The notes: generated by a model from the sequence alone, not told the origin. Counted from the stretch's first letter, positions 1 through 9,782 are shown. The stretch: DNA of 64,000 nucleotides from Exilibacterium tricleocarpae (GCF_007004655.1 NZ_ML660087.1:1-64000), one strand, 5' to 3'. A program made the numbers and translations.

Positions 1-70
1 CTCTGCTACTCTAACAAAACGATAGTGCTAACTTGAGAGAATATTCTGGCTGCAACTCCTCGTTGTTTTT

Positions 71-285
71 TTAACGGTGCCTGTCCTCGCCGTCTCTCTA
101 TTAACGGTGCCTGTCCTCGCCGTCCTCACTCGCCTTTTCTCGCCTTTTGTTCTCTTCTTGATAAAAAAGGAAAAGAATATCGTTGCTGGCCTAAATCCTA
201 TTAGTCAAGATTTGACCCCTCAATCGACCTCCCCTCAATCGACCTTTAACGGTGCCTGTCCTTTTTAACGCACTTTTTAACGCAC
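71..285. repeat. Cluster of short direct repeats in an AT-rich leader
   Basis: Positions 1-405 contain no gene I can support. Three kinds of short duplication are visible. A 23-bp unit beginning ttaacggtgcctgtcct lies at 71-93 and 101-123, with its first 17 bases again at 246-262. A 15-bp unit, cccctcaatcgacct, is in tandem at 216-230 and 231-245. A 12-bp unit, tttttaacgcac, is in tandem at 262-273 and 274-285. The run lies downstream of the RHS and candidate immunity genes (which read leftward), a position where toxin cassettes often accumulate debris. Open frames here are short and lack start signals. Confidence 0.75.
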
Positions 286-405
286 AGTCTGTTACAGCGT
301 CAGCTAACTTTTAATAGCTTAAGTTGCCAAGAGCTGCGGTAGTGTTTGAGGGTATTTTTGTGCTAACCTCCTCGCAGTTTCTGTTGCATGAAAATAATCT
401 GCACA

Positions 406-765
406 TCATCTAACGATGCTTAGTGTATAATCAACTCCGTTATTTTCTAACTGGTAATTGAAACTAATTGACTCTCTTACCGGCAATACTGCCAAATAGT
501 TCATCTCAACTAATATATCAAGAGATTCAGGATAGCTACCGTTTTCCATATAAAACTGTTTTAGGCTCTCATTCAATATCTTCAAATCAGTTTCAATTCT
601 CTCATTATTGTCAACACCGTAGTAGTCGATCTCGTGTGAGGTCAAAATACCTAATACTACAACAGTTACACTGAAAACAGTCAGACTGGCTATCAAAGCT
701 TTTTTACTAAATGGGTTTAATGGCTTTAAGATTACTTGTAACTTATTAAAGTCAGAGATTTTCAT
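406..765 (-). CDS. Small membrane-anchored pseudopilin-like protein; candidate immunity protein for the RHS toxin
   Basis: About 119 residues. The ATG at 765 is preceded by GAGGT at good spacing and overlaps the end of the RHS gene by 14 bp; a TTG five codons upstream is possible but less likely. A short basic N-terminus (KISDFNKLQ) is followed by one hydrophobic segment at about residues 22-44 and an outside domain. That domain contains DLKILNESLKQFYMENGSYP, then a YL-x-LP stretch, the pattern of the C-terminal part of GspG-type pseudopilins. The prepilin cleavage motif (GFTLxE) is absent, so it is probably not a working pilin. The position directly after an RHS toxin tip, in the same operon, and the AT-rich composition fit an immunity protein held in the inner membrane. 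Gene and topology are seen; the immunity role is inference. Confidence 0.6.
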   Translation of the reverse strand: MKISDFNKLQVILKPLNPFSKKALIASLTVFSVTVVVLGILTSHEIDYYGVDNNERIETDLKILNESLKQFYMENGSYPESLDILVEMNYLAVLPVRESISFNYQLENNGVDYTLSIVR

Positions 766-3700
766 GATAATACCTCGCAAACTCGGCCCCGCTATAAGTT
801 GGCTTTTCTAAACGACGCATCGTATTTACCCAAAGCTTCATTTCAGCACTTTTATCGATAACATATTGATGCGCTAAACCTCTCCATTGTCCACCGTATT
901 GGCCGGGCTTGAAAGTATGCATGTCCATTACTAGAACACCAGCATAAGTGAAATTTTGGATCATCCAGCGATGTAGCGATTCATGGGCGATTAGCTCATA
1001 GTGATCAACCCAAGAAATATCGGGATTGACAAATTCTTCCATCGGTATCTTAATACAATGTTCTGTAACACAAGCTCTAGCTCTTTTTAATTCCTCAACT
1101 GGTATTACAGATAATCCATTTGTCAATTCCGGGTAATCACTGGAGAACTCAGAAAAGCCTTTTCTAAATGATCTCGATGCCCCATCTAAGGCGGCACCCT
1201 TCTGTGCACCATGACCATCGTCACTATCATACCCCGACGCGTCATCACTCGCATCAACCCCAGTATCAACCCGAGCATCAACCGTCGCTGCACGACCCAA
1301 CCAAAACCCCGGATGAATAATCCCTGCAACGCTACCAATCGATCTACTGGAATTAGTGTAATTGTAAAGTTTTACCCCCGACTGAAACCAGTCCGATCCC
1401 GCATTTTTCACTTCACTATCAAATTTGTAACCAACAACATCAATCTGCTCTATCGTCTCAGAGGCATAACCCGTCGGATCGACAACACTCAACGGATTAT
1501 TGAACACATAGCCGTAGCGGTTATAACTCTGACTGTTCAGCGGCGCTTGCACCAGTGGGTCCGGGCTCAGAAAACGTCCCAACTGTGGATCGTATACCCG
1601 CCCATTCATATGGATCAGACCCACGCGGTCCAGGTGCTCGTGATCGGTAAAACCGCGCGCGGAATCAACAGGCGGGTACGTGTCGTCGATACTGCCGTCC
1701 CACGTCTGGTGTCGCCGCTCGCCCCAGGGGCCGTTGGCCAGCCATTCCACGTCATTGGCACTGGTGGCCTGCTCACCGGATTTGGCGACCAGCGACCCCA
1801 GATGGTCACGGTGCTGGTAACGGTACGTACCGCCGCCGGCAACACCGGCGTCACTGAGATACAGCGCAAAGTCGCCGATATAATGAACCTGTCGGGTTAT
1901 TCCACTCTTAGTAATTTCTTCATAGCTGCCAAGGCCGGCATAAACAGTGGTGCGGCCACCGCTGTCACCGTGCTTGACGCGACTTTTCGTGGGTCCATAG
2001 ACAAAGTCCGACCATTTTTCCGACCCCGACGTAGTGTCACTGATACGCGAAGGCTTGTCAAAAGCCGTATAGGCGACGGACTTGACCGTCTGCGCGCCGG
2101 CCTTAGCCGCGATCATATTGCCGTTGGCATCGTAGGTGTACTGCAGATGATTGGCGCGGGTCACCGCGTGAGGACCCGCGCCATTCTGACCGTAACGATA
2201 GGGGCCTGCCACGCCGGTTTTCTGCGTAATATTACCCAACGCATCGTAGGTAAAGTCGCTACTGGCGGCAGAGCAGCTACCTGTGCGTGACGCCGTCAGG
2301 CGATTTAAATCGTCATAGCAAAAATTCTGGGTCACCGTGTGTTTATGATCAGTCCGCTGAGTGACATTACCCAAGGCATCAAACTGATAGCTGTGATCCT
2401 GGATCGCAAAGAGGCCTTTGTACGCGTGGATGGACTGAATACGCCCATCAATCGCCTCAAAGTGTCGATCGGTCACCACACCGTTGCCCAGGGTGAACTG
2501 CGTCAGATTGCCCCGGGCATCTGTGGCATTGGCCAACCATAACACCCGGCCGTCACTGCCCGCCCTCACAGCGTGCCGGAAGCCGTAGTCATTATAGTCT
2601 TCGATTGTCCGGTACCCACTGGGGTAGGTCATACCGGTGGGGCGGCTAAAGCCGTCGTAATGCCATTGGAACGTAAAGGCTTGGCCGTCAATCGCCGTCT
2701 GCTGACTACCGAGCTGGGACAGCGAGGTGTAGGTGTAGTGCTCAGCATACGGGGAACCATCGGTATTAAAACCCACCAAGGACCCCAACAACCCCTTACC
2801 CTTAGGCTTGTTATCGTAAGTCCAGATATGGGTTCGCGTCGCGGCACCGGCAGCCGTCGCATTGTCGACCCGTTGGGTGACGCGACCGAGCTTGTCGTAG
2901 TGGTATCGGGTTACCTGGTTTTTGGCATCGGTCTCTGAGTCCAACAGGCCCAGGGCGTTATAGGTGTAAACGCGCACGCCCGTATTCGGATCATCCAACC
3001 GGATTTTACGGCCCAGGCGGTCGTAACGGATGTCAACCGTGGTGGCGGCATTGCCGTCGACGATTGTCGAGGTGAGATCGCCAAAGGGCGAGTAACGGTA
3101 GGCTACCGCCGTGCCCGCAGCATCCCGGCTCAGCACAACCAGATTACCACCGGTAAGCTGTTGCAAGCTGGCCTGCCCCAGGCGATTGGTGGTGGTGACC
3201 TGGATGCCGTCGTAATCAATCGTTTCTGTGGTGTTGTCGGCAAAGGTGATTTTCGTCAGCCGGCGCAATACATCATACTCGTAGCGTGTATCGACGCTTG
3301 GCGTGGAGAAAAAGGGCGCCGTGCGAGTCGACAACTGACCCTGCGGATTGTAGTCACGACGTGTGTAGACAAACGTCCCGTCCAAGTTTCTCGAGCGCGT
3401 GCCCACTTCTCTGCCCTCGGCGTCCAAATAGGTACGCACCGCAGACCGCCCGGTGGTTTTCACTTGCACGTAAGAGGCTGCCGTCCCACTGTAAGCAAAA
3501 CACCCCAGGCACGCCCGGACGTCATATTCCGTCAAGGTGCCATCGGGGTGGATGACAAAATCCACCCGGCCGAGATTGTCGTACACCGTATCGGTCACCA
3601 GAGCGTTGGCGTCGACTTCCCGCACTGGCAAGCCGAACTTGGCTGAGTAGCGGGTGGTCTGTGTCAGTCCTGCCGCATTGGTCAGCGTGACCGTGCGCAC

Positions 3701-6700
3701 GCCGTCAACACCGTAAGTTTCGTCAGCGCGAGTGACCGTGGAGGTAAACCCCAATCCCGCTCCAGCACCCGTACCCCAGTTCTGTGTGGTGCGGTTCACG
3801 CTGCCGTAGGGGTTATAGTCATACTGGGTTTTCAGCCGCAGCGGACTGTTCGTGCTGTCATCCGGTTCAGACACACGCTCTGAAAGCTGGCCCAGCGTGT
3901 TGTAACGGAATGCCACGGTACGTACCTCTGAATCCAGGCTGCCGGGATGACCGATCCACCCCTGCGTACGTTGACGCTGAACCAAACCTTGCACCCACCG
4001 GTTTGTGGTGTCGATACCGGTAATATCAGAATACGTCGTATCGACAGCCGAGATAAACGCCTGCCCGTCGACGTTATCGCAAAACACCTGGCGAGAGAAT
4101 AGGGGTACACCATAAGCACTGACATCCCTGTCGCTCGATGAACCTGCGAGGGTCGTCACCACGGCGGTGCTGACCGGTGAACAGGCAAAGCTGGTGGTGG
4201 TGAAATTCTTGGTCGTCTGACTGCCTTTGGTGCCCACCAAGTCCCACGACTGCTCATGGGTTTCCAGCAGGTAGGGAAAATAGTGCGGGCTCTTATGACC
4301 GGCATCGATATCATCGCGATAGAGGCGCACCTTCCACTGAAAGCGTTTATCACTCAACAGGCGCAAGGTGTTTCCCGACTGGGTGCTGTCCGTGGCATAG
4401 ACCAACGTCCGGTGGGGGTAGCCCATCAGCGCATAGGCCTCATCGACCCGTTGATGGTAGTGGTTGACGGTTTTGCGCACCGCACCGGTGCTGTCCGTAT
4501 CGGTCACTGCCACCGTATCGAACCCAAGCGATCCCCAACCGCTGTCATCGCGCCGATGGTTGTTATAGTGATAACTCAGGCTTTTGCGATCGCCTGCTGA
4601 GCGGGTGTCGACGACTGTTTCCACAACAAGGCGCGGTGTGGGCACGGGCAGCCTGGCTTCGTCCTCTTCCTCCTCGCGTCCTTCATACCCTTCGCCGGCA
4701 TGGGTAAACGAAGAGGTCGTCCGGGTGGCCGCCGTTACCGTGTAATGCGCACTGGTGGTCATCGGCCCATACTGCACGGACAATTTACCTTCCAGGCCAT
4801 CGACTACACCGTGTAGAAGTTTTCGGGTGACGCTATTCACCGTTCGCTCCCCACTAGCGTAGCTAACGGCGGAAAGGTCTGTCATGCCGTCGAGGTTGAA
4901 GTCGGCGACTATGGGGCGTTCATGTGAGTCGGCAAGCCATTTTACCGGCGGTAAGAATCCCTGTCCCCCGGCCTGGGACCCGGCGCAAGAGGACAATTCG
5001 ACCCAGGTGTCGAATTTCCCATTCCCTTTTCTTCGGCCGAATTTGACCAGGTCAGCACACTTGTCGTCATTCAGATGGGCGAAGGCCAGCCTGGGGCTCA
5101 GCCCTCCATCCTGAGCGTTTGCCTGCCACTGCTGCCAGGGCGTGAAGCGCTCGCCTGTAGACAGGGCGACAAAGCCCGGTTCATTGTTGCCCGGGGAATG
5201 ATAGACATCGATCAGACCGTCGCCATTGACATCGCCGACGCGCAGGAGGTGGGTTTTATTCGCGATGCTACCCCAGACACCACTCGAGACAAAACCTTGT
5301 CCGGTATTGATCAGCACCTCGAGATGACAATTCGACGCGGCTGTATGAGGAAAACGGCAAATGAGAAGATCGGTTAGTCCGTCGCCGTTAAAGTCACCAA
5401 AGTGACGCGGGGAATCACTGAGCTTGACAAAGTAGTCGGTGAGATTGTCCAACCATAGCCTGATAGGCTCGAATCCGCTGCCCGTATTGATCTTCACATA
5501 CCATTTAGAATCCGCGGGATTTTGATGGTCAATCTTGTAGTAGTGCAGGTCGGGCAAACCGTCGTTGTTGATATCGCGCAAAAACCGCCTGGCCGTAAAC
5601 AACCAACCGGATGAGAGTTCACTGAGGCCATCGGCCCAGGTTTCCGCGACAAACCCATTGCCCGTGGAGCGGTAGACAACGACCCTGTAAGTCGGTGCAA
5701 ACTCGTTGAAATCGAAGCTCACCAGATCGTCCCTGCCATCCCGGTTCACATCATAGACGTGAGAGGGGACGGGGTAACTGTGGTCAAAACGGACATCCGG
5801 AAATCCATCGCCGCTGTCTCTGGGGTCTATGGCGGTGACAGAGAGCGTTAAGTCCCCGTTAACGCTATCCACGTCGGCACGGAAGTGCTCCAACAGGCCG
5901 TCGCCATCAAAATCTCCCGTACGCGCGGGAAAACGGTTATGAGCGGTCCCGGTGTCCACGCCAAACGTGGCCGACTCACTGTCGTTCCATTCGAAGCGCA
6001 AAGGTTCAACACACTGGGCGCCATAGCCGTAGCACAGATCGATCTGCGCCAGGTGGCTGGTTCTCACCGGGTCTTCAAACACCTTGCCAAAGTAACGCTG
6101 GCCATAGCGCTGGTAGTGCAGTGTGTAGGTGTTGAGGTTGACACCGCCGGCGCGGGTCTCGATGGTTTTCAACCGCTGGGGCATGTAATAGCGGGCACCG
6201 CCGCGGTAGGTCTCCAGCACATCGTCCCGGTCTTCATAGGTAAACAACACGGCATTATCCGTGCCGGTTGCCAGATCATTGTGGGTGTAATGGATGGCCT
6301 GGATACGATGAATCCCTTGGGCGGCGTCGTGGAAATACGTATAGGTCAGGTAATTCCCCGCCATATCCTGCCGGCGATTGAGATGCCAGGTTAAGGGCTG
6401 CGCCTGGTTATCGTAGCGCACGGCATCGCTAGTGGCGCCGTAGGTAAAAACCTCCCCATTGGGGTATTCAACGGTCCAGGCAGCCGGCGCCGTTGCGGTA
6501 CCGCCGAGGCGGGTAATACGGGCAAAGTCATCCGCCTCGGTACGGTATTCACCGCTGGCAATTTCAACCAAACGCTCGCCATCCAGACAGAAGCGGTAGT
6601 CATCACCGGGATTGAGACCACTGAAGGCCTTATCCCGGGCAACGCTCGCCTTACAGCGCGTAATGGTGGATAGACCGCCGATCCGCCAGCCCCAACCGAC

Positions 6701-8068
6701 TAGCCCGTTTTTTCGGTTGCTGCGGTAGGTCAAACTCAGGTTGGGCTGCATGCCGTTGATACCCGGCGCGATCACCAGGGGCAGGCGATAGCGGAAGTTG
6801 CCGGTGTCGCTGACGGTGTATTCGCCCTTGAGCAGGCCGTTGTACTCAGGTTCAGCCATCAGGTCATTGGCGGGGTCGATTTCGCCCGTGCCCGGACCGC
6901 CGACAAAGACCGACACCAGGCCGGAGGTTTGATAAGGACCACAGTGGGTGACACTGCCCTGGACGTTACAGGCGCGTACCCGGAAGATATAGTTGCCGTT
7001 GCCCAGACCGCTCACCGTCTTGGCGGTGCCACTGCCGGCGTAGACAAGCCCCCATTGGCTGCCGTTGGTTTGCTGGTACAGTTCATAGCGGTCCAGAGGG
7101 GCGCTGACACTCGCCCAAGAGACAGAGAAGGTCCCGTTATCATCGCTCGGCGGCACATCAATGCGCGCGGGTGCCCCGGGTCTGATGGCCGTGGTGCTGA
7201 CGGTCGACGTCTTATAGGCACTGCAGGTGGTCAGGGTGCTTTCGACATTACAGGCACGGACCCGGTAACGATAGTCGCCATCGCCCAAGCCGCTGACGCT
7301 GCTTGTCCTCGCGGTGCCGGCGTAGACCTGCGACCAGCCGCCACCGCCCGCTTGCTGAAACAGCTCATAGCGATCCACCGAGCCGCTGGCGCTGCCCCAA
7401 GCGACAGTATAGGTGCCGCTGTCACTGGCTGCGGGCACGGTTATCGACGCCGGCACACCGGGCGTGATCGCCACCACCGTTTGCACGGCGCTTGAAAACG
7501 CACTCCACCCTTGCGCATTTTGCGCGCGCACCCGGTAGTGATAAATGCCGTCCCCGGGTACTGAATCCGTAAAACTCCGTGCAGCGCCGATATAGACACG
7601 TGACCACGCACCCTGCGCCCGGCGCTCTACTTCATACTGCGTGACATTAGGGCCTGTGCTCGCCGACCAGGAAACCGGAATACTGCTGGAAACGTGAGTG
7701 GCATTTAACGAGGGTGGGGTCATTTGCGGTGGAATGCTGGGAATATCCACAACCACAGTGTGCGAGCCTTCCAAGTTGTCGATAACATCACACTCTTCCC
7801 ATACACAGATGGTCCAGCGCGTCCAGTGCTCGTAGCGATAGGTGCCGTTGTTTCTACCGGTTATCTGCAGCGTTTGGCCGGACGGGTAGAAGAAGTTTCT
7901 AACAAAAACACCGTTTTTGAATTCGACAATCTTGTACATTTGCTGTGGGCTGAAATGCAGCGTGTAATTGCCGTCGTTATCCGTAGCCGGACCGCTGATG
8001 GCCCAGGACTGGAGTGGCAACAACACGGTGATCAACAGTGGCAGTAAAGGCTTTATGACTTTTTCCAT
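752..8068 (-). CDS. Giant secreted RHS/SpvB-like polymorphic toxin with C-terminal HExxH domain
   Basis: A 2438-residue protein. Domains in order: Sec signal peptide (1-23, ending SWA), three fibronectin type III-like repeats (about 110-390), an SpvB/TcdB-type N-terminal module (from about 405, with GNFRYRLPL and GWGWRIGG), several FG-GAP-type repeats with NxDGxxD motifs (about 715-1060), YD/RHS repeats (about 1400-2080) and the conserved RHS core (about 2080-2201, RYQHRDHLGS, GRFLSPDPL, NNPLSVVDPTGY). A variable tip of about 240 residues follows DPTGY. The tip holds ELIAHESLHRW with HESLH at residues 2362-2366, a classical HExxH zinc-peptidase motif, and a possible later ligand His in GLAHQY (about 2400). 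The tip is AT-richer than the core, as expected when toxin cassettes are exchanged. No PAAR or VgrG is fused or adjacent. The repeats are known to form a protective shell in this family; the peptidase activity is inferred from the motif. Confidence 0.9.
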   Translation of the reverse strand: MEKVIKPLLPLLITVLLPLQSWAISGPATDNDGNYTLHFSPQQMYKIVEFKNGVFVRNFFYPSGQTLQITGRNNGTYRYEHWTRWTICVWEECDVIDNLEGSHTVVVDIPSIPPQMTPPSLNATHVSSSIPVSWSASTGPNVTQYEVERRAQGAWSRVYIGAARSFTDSVPGDGIYHYRVRAQNAQGWSAFSSAVQTVVAITPGVPASITVPAASDSGTYTVAWGSASGSVDRYELFQQAGGGGWSQVYAGTARTSSVSGLGDGDYRYRVRACNVESTLTTCSAYKTSTVSTTAIRPGAPARIDVPPSDDNGTFSVSWASVSAPLDRYELYQQTNGSQWGLVYAGSGTAKTVSGLGNGNYIFRVRACNVQGSVTHCGPYQTSGLVSVFVGGPGTGEIDPANDLMAEPEYNGLLKGEYTVSDTGNFRYRLPLVIAPGINGMQPNLSLTYRSNRKNGLVGWGWRIGGLSTITRCKASVARDKAFSGLNPGDDYRFCLDGERLVEIASGEYRTEADDFARITRLGGTATAPAAWTVEYPNGEVFTYGATSDAVRYDNQAQPLTWHLNRRQDMAGNYLTYTYFHDAAQGIHRIQAIHYTHNDLATGTDNAVLFTYEDRDDVLETYRGGARYYMPQRLKTIETRAGGVNLNTYTLHYQRYGQRYFGKVFEDPVRTSHLAQIDLCYGYGAQCVEPLRFEWNDSESATFGVDTGTAHNRFPARTGDFDGDGLLEHFRADVDSVNGDLTLSVTAIDPRDSGDGFPDVRFDHSYPVPSHVYDVNRDGRDDLVSFDFNEFAPTYRVVVYRSTGNGFVAETWADGLSELSSGWLFTARRFLRDINNDGLPDLHYYKIDHQNPADSKWYVKINTGSGFEPIRLWLDNLTDYFVKLSDSPRHFGDFNGDGLTDLLICRFPHTAASNCHLEVLINTGQGFVSSGVWGSIANKTHLLRVGDVNGDGLIDVYHSPGNNEPGFVALSTGERFTPWQQWQANAQDGGLSPRLAFAHLNDDKCADLVKFGRRKGNGKFDTWVELSSCAGSQAGGQGFLPPVKWLADSHERPIVADFNLDGMTDLSAVSYASGERTVNSVTRKLLHGVVDGLEGKLSVQYGPMTTSAHYTVTAATRTTSSFTHAGEGYEGREEEEDEARLPVPTPRLVVETVVDTRSAGDRKSLSYHYNNHRRDDSGWGSLGFDTVAVTDTDSTGAVRKTVNHYHQRVDEAYALMGYPHRTLVYATDSTQSGNTLRLLSDKRFQWKVRLYRDDIDAGHKSPHYFPYLLETHEQSWDLVGTKGSQTTKNFTTTSFACSPVSTAVVTTLAGSSSDRDVSAYGVPLFSRQVFCDNVDGQAFISAVDTTYSDITGIDTTNRWVQGLVQRQRTQGWIGHPGSLDSEVRTVAFRYNTLGQLSERVSEPDDSTNSPLRLKTQYDYNPYGSVNRTTQNWGTGAGAGLGFTSTVTRADETYGVDGVRTVTLTNAAGLTQTTRYSAKFGLPVREVDANALVTDTVYDNLGRVDFVIHPDGTLTEYDVRACLGCFAYSGTAASYVQVKTTGRSAVRTYLDAEGREVGTRSRNLDGTFVYTRRDYNPQGQLSTRTAPFFSTPSVDTRYEYDVLRRLTKITFADNTTETIDYDGIQVTTTNRLGQASLQQLTGGNLVVLSRDAAGTAVAYRYSPFGDLTSTIVDGNAATTVDIRYDRLGRKIRLDDPNTGVRVYTYNALGLLDSETDAKNQVTRYHYDKLGRVTQRVDNATAAGAATRTHIWTYDNKPKGKGLLGSLVGFNTDGSPYAEHYTYTSLSQLGSQQTAIDGQAFTFQWHYDGFSRPTGMTYPSGYRTIEDYNDYGFRHAVRAGSDGRVLWLANATDARGNLTQFTLGNGVVTDRHFEAIDGRIQSIHAYKGLFAIQDHSYQFDALGNVTQRTDHKHTVTQNFCYDDLNRLTASRTGSCSAASSDFTYDALGNITQKTGVAGPYRYGQNGAGPHAVTRANHLQYTYDANGNMIAAKAGAQTVKSVAYTAFDKPSRISDTTSGSEKWSDFVYGPTKSRVKHGDSGGRTTVYAGLGSYEEITKSGITRQVHYIGDFALYLSDAGVAGGGTYRYQHRDHLGSLVAKSGEQATSANDVEWLANGPWGERRHQTWDGSIDDTYPPVDSARGFTDHEHLDRVGLIHMNGRVYDPQLGRFLSPDPLVQAPLNSQSYNRYGYVFNNPLSVVDPTGYASETIEQIDVVGYKFDSEVKNAGSDWFQSGVKLYNYTNSSRSIGSVAGIIHPGFWLGRAATVDARVDTGVDASDDASGYDSDDGHGAQKGAALDGASRSFRKGFSEFSSDYPELTNGLSVIPVEELKRARACVTEHCIKIPMEEFVNPDISWVDHYELIAHESLHRWMIQNFTYAGVLVMDMHTFKPGQYGGQWRGLAHQYVIDKSAEMKLWVNTMRRLEKPTYSGAEFARYYHENL

Positions 8069-9044
8069 GTGGGGCCCCTTTTAATCCTTTAGCCTATTGA
8101 CTTATTCTTACAGGAACAGTTCCTTCACGCGGGCATTGTCAGTTGCTGACAACAACCATTCTTGGCGCTTTTAAAGGCTGTAACGTTATTAGAACGACTG
8201 GCTTCCTTGCAATGTCTTGGTATTTCAGCGTCCTTAATTTTATTTTCTTCAAATTCCTTGAGCGGTGTTGAGTTCGAGATTTTTAATCCCGTTGCAGCTG
8301 CTACTTACGAGACCACAAATCCTAACAGGTTTAGCAAACAGAAAAGTGTAATATAGGATTATTTTAACCTGTGGGTTTTAAGCGCAAGGCCGTCTTTGGT
8401 ATGCGGCAGCGTTTAATTCCGATAAAGCTTTCAACGCTTCCAGCAATACAAAGTTCGTCCTGTCACACTTGTAGTTCGTTGTCGCAACTTAAACCGCCGG
8501 ATAGAAAAATTCAACACCCAAAGTCCTATATTGTTGTACACTCTCAGAATCCCTTCCATGCGAGACCTTAAAAAATAACTCCCTAAAACAAAACAATTCA
8601 TCGCAAAAAATCCGCACCTCAATGACCGATAAAGACAAGAGCATTATAGCGGCGAGCACCTTGCTGATTGACTTAAGGCTCCCCAGAGGGGAAATATTTC
8701 AGCCGATATGCAATAACAATAGGTAAAAATATATCTCATATCCCGAATAATAATATGAGATTGAGGAAATCAACCCACTAGCCATAGCACTGGACATGCC
8801 AATTGTACGTATTTAGGTTGACACCACCCATACGCACCTTCGAGGGAGGCAGTCCTTAATGTCACTTCCTTAAGCGTATTTGCATCGTTTCATCGGTCGC
8901 TGCCCTAGCCACATCGGTCTCGATTTAGCGTACTGAGGGGCGGTCTGGCTTTCGCTGAAGCCAGACCGGTCAATTAGCACATAGTTGCTTAAGTGAAATC
9001 AGGGACAGGCTGCGATCGCGTTACCTTGATCCTGTTGGTGCTAT
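8069..9044. other. Long AT-rich intergenic region with hairpins
   Basis: 976 bases between the RHS gene start and the end of the GNAT gene. It should hold the promoter of the RHS operon, but no convincing -35/-10 pair could be singled out. Besides the hairpin at 8941-8968, there is a 9-bp inverted repeat (8733-8741 with 8753-8761, atctcatat/atatgagat, 11-nt loop). Short open frames on both strands lack ribosome-binding sites and protein-like composition, so none is called. Confidence 0.6.
8941..8968 (-). terminator. Stem-loop downstream of the GNAT gene
   Basis: An 11-bp perfect stem (cggtctggctt / aagccagaccg) with the 6-nt loop tcgctg, about 80 bases after the stop of the minus-strand acetyltransferase gene. 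There is no clear U-tract on either strand, so it could be an atypical terminator or a small palindromic repeat. Confidence 0.5.
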
Positions 9045-9782
9045 CTAATGGTCTGGAACTGGCGGTGGTGGCCGGTTGGGAACCGCCGGTATCGACCGGT
9101 TGGGAACCGGCGGCAAGGGCCTGGTCGGACGCGGCTGACTCGATGCGGTTGGGATGGGTGGCAATGGTTTGCGCGGCAAGGGTTTCTTCGGTATCGGCGG
9201 CAGCGGTTTTTTGAGGGGTGGTAGACAATACAGATAAGCGGTCTGGGCGGCGTATTTCTTCAAGTGGTATCGATTGCCGGCGGTATCCCACAGATCGCTG
9301 GTAGCCGGGTCCAGGGTCATACTGCCGCTGCCTGAGTCGACACCGGTGAATCCCATTTTCAGGTAAAATTTTGTCGACTCGCCATTGTAAGACCAAAGTT
9401 CCAGTTTACCGCCATATCCCATGCCCCTAGAGAAATTGACTGCGTGCTCTATCATGATTGCGCCACCACCCTCGGAGCCGGGGTGCAGAACCAAGTCATT
9501 GATATAAGGCAGCAGATAATCGCTCATCGTCATGATGCCGACTGGGACGCCCTCGAGCAGGTAAACAAAGTTAAAGTCCTCGTTTTTAACCAGAGTTGCG
9601 ATGGAATCCGAGTAGCCACAACGACTGTTCCATCCCTCTATCTCCGGGGGAACGTCATAGTCGGGCTCAGCCAGACGCCAGTTCTCGATATTGCGCAGTA
9701 GTTGTTTCCGGTAGCCGAGGAGAACACTCTCTTTCTTGACCTGTATGATCGGCGGCTTATTTATCCATTGATACTTTGCCAT
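9045..9782 (-). CDS. GNAT-family N-acetyltransferase with proline-rich C-terminal tail
   Basis: 245 residues, ATG at 9782. Residues about 60-150 carry the GNAT pattern: two strands (FVYLLEGVPVGIMTM), the acetyl-CoA-binding loop HPGSEGGGAIMIEHA at about 100-114, and a late FYLKMGF segment (about 139-145) typical of motif B. After a small region ending near 187 the protein finishes in a tail of about 58 residues containing 25 prolines, with repeated PLPPIP/PLPPVP/PPPPVP blocks separated by lysine, arginine or asparagine. Such a tail is not part of ordinary GNAT enzymes and resembles PxxP ligands of SH3-type domains. The substrate is unknown. The gene stands alone, between the RHS operon and an aldo/keto reductase read in the other direction. 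The fold call is good; the role of the tail is open. Confidence 0.8.
   Translation of the reverse strand: MAKYQWINKPPIIQVKKESVLLGYRKQLLRNIENWRLAEPDYDVPPEIEGWNSRCGYSDSIATLVKNEDFNFVYLLEGVPVGIMTMSDYLLPYINDLVLHPGSEGGGAIMIEHAVNFSRGMGYGGKLELWSYNGESTKFYLKMGFTGVDSGSGSMTLDPATSDLWDTAGNRYHLKKYAAQTAYLYCLPPLKKPLPPIPKKPLPRKPLPPIPTASSQPRPTRPLPPVPNRSIPAVPNRPPPPVPDH

Noticed and set aside
77-268. Short plus-strand frame at the left end
   Set aside because: It is made of the direct repeats themselves and has no independent support.
1211-2290. Long open frame on the plus strand opposite the RHS gene
   Set aside because: It is one of many antisense frames produced by the GC-rich RHS repeats; its protein is basic, low in complexity and has no start signal or domain.
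8162-8571. Two small plus-strand frames in the AT-rich gap after the RHS gene
   Set aside because: No ribosome-binding site, no family resemblance, and composition equal to the surrounding noncoding DNA.
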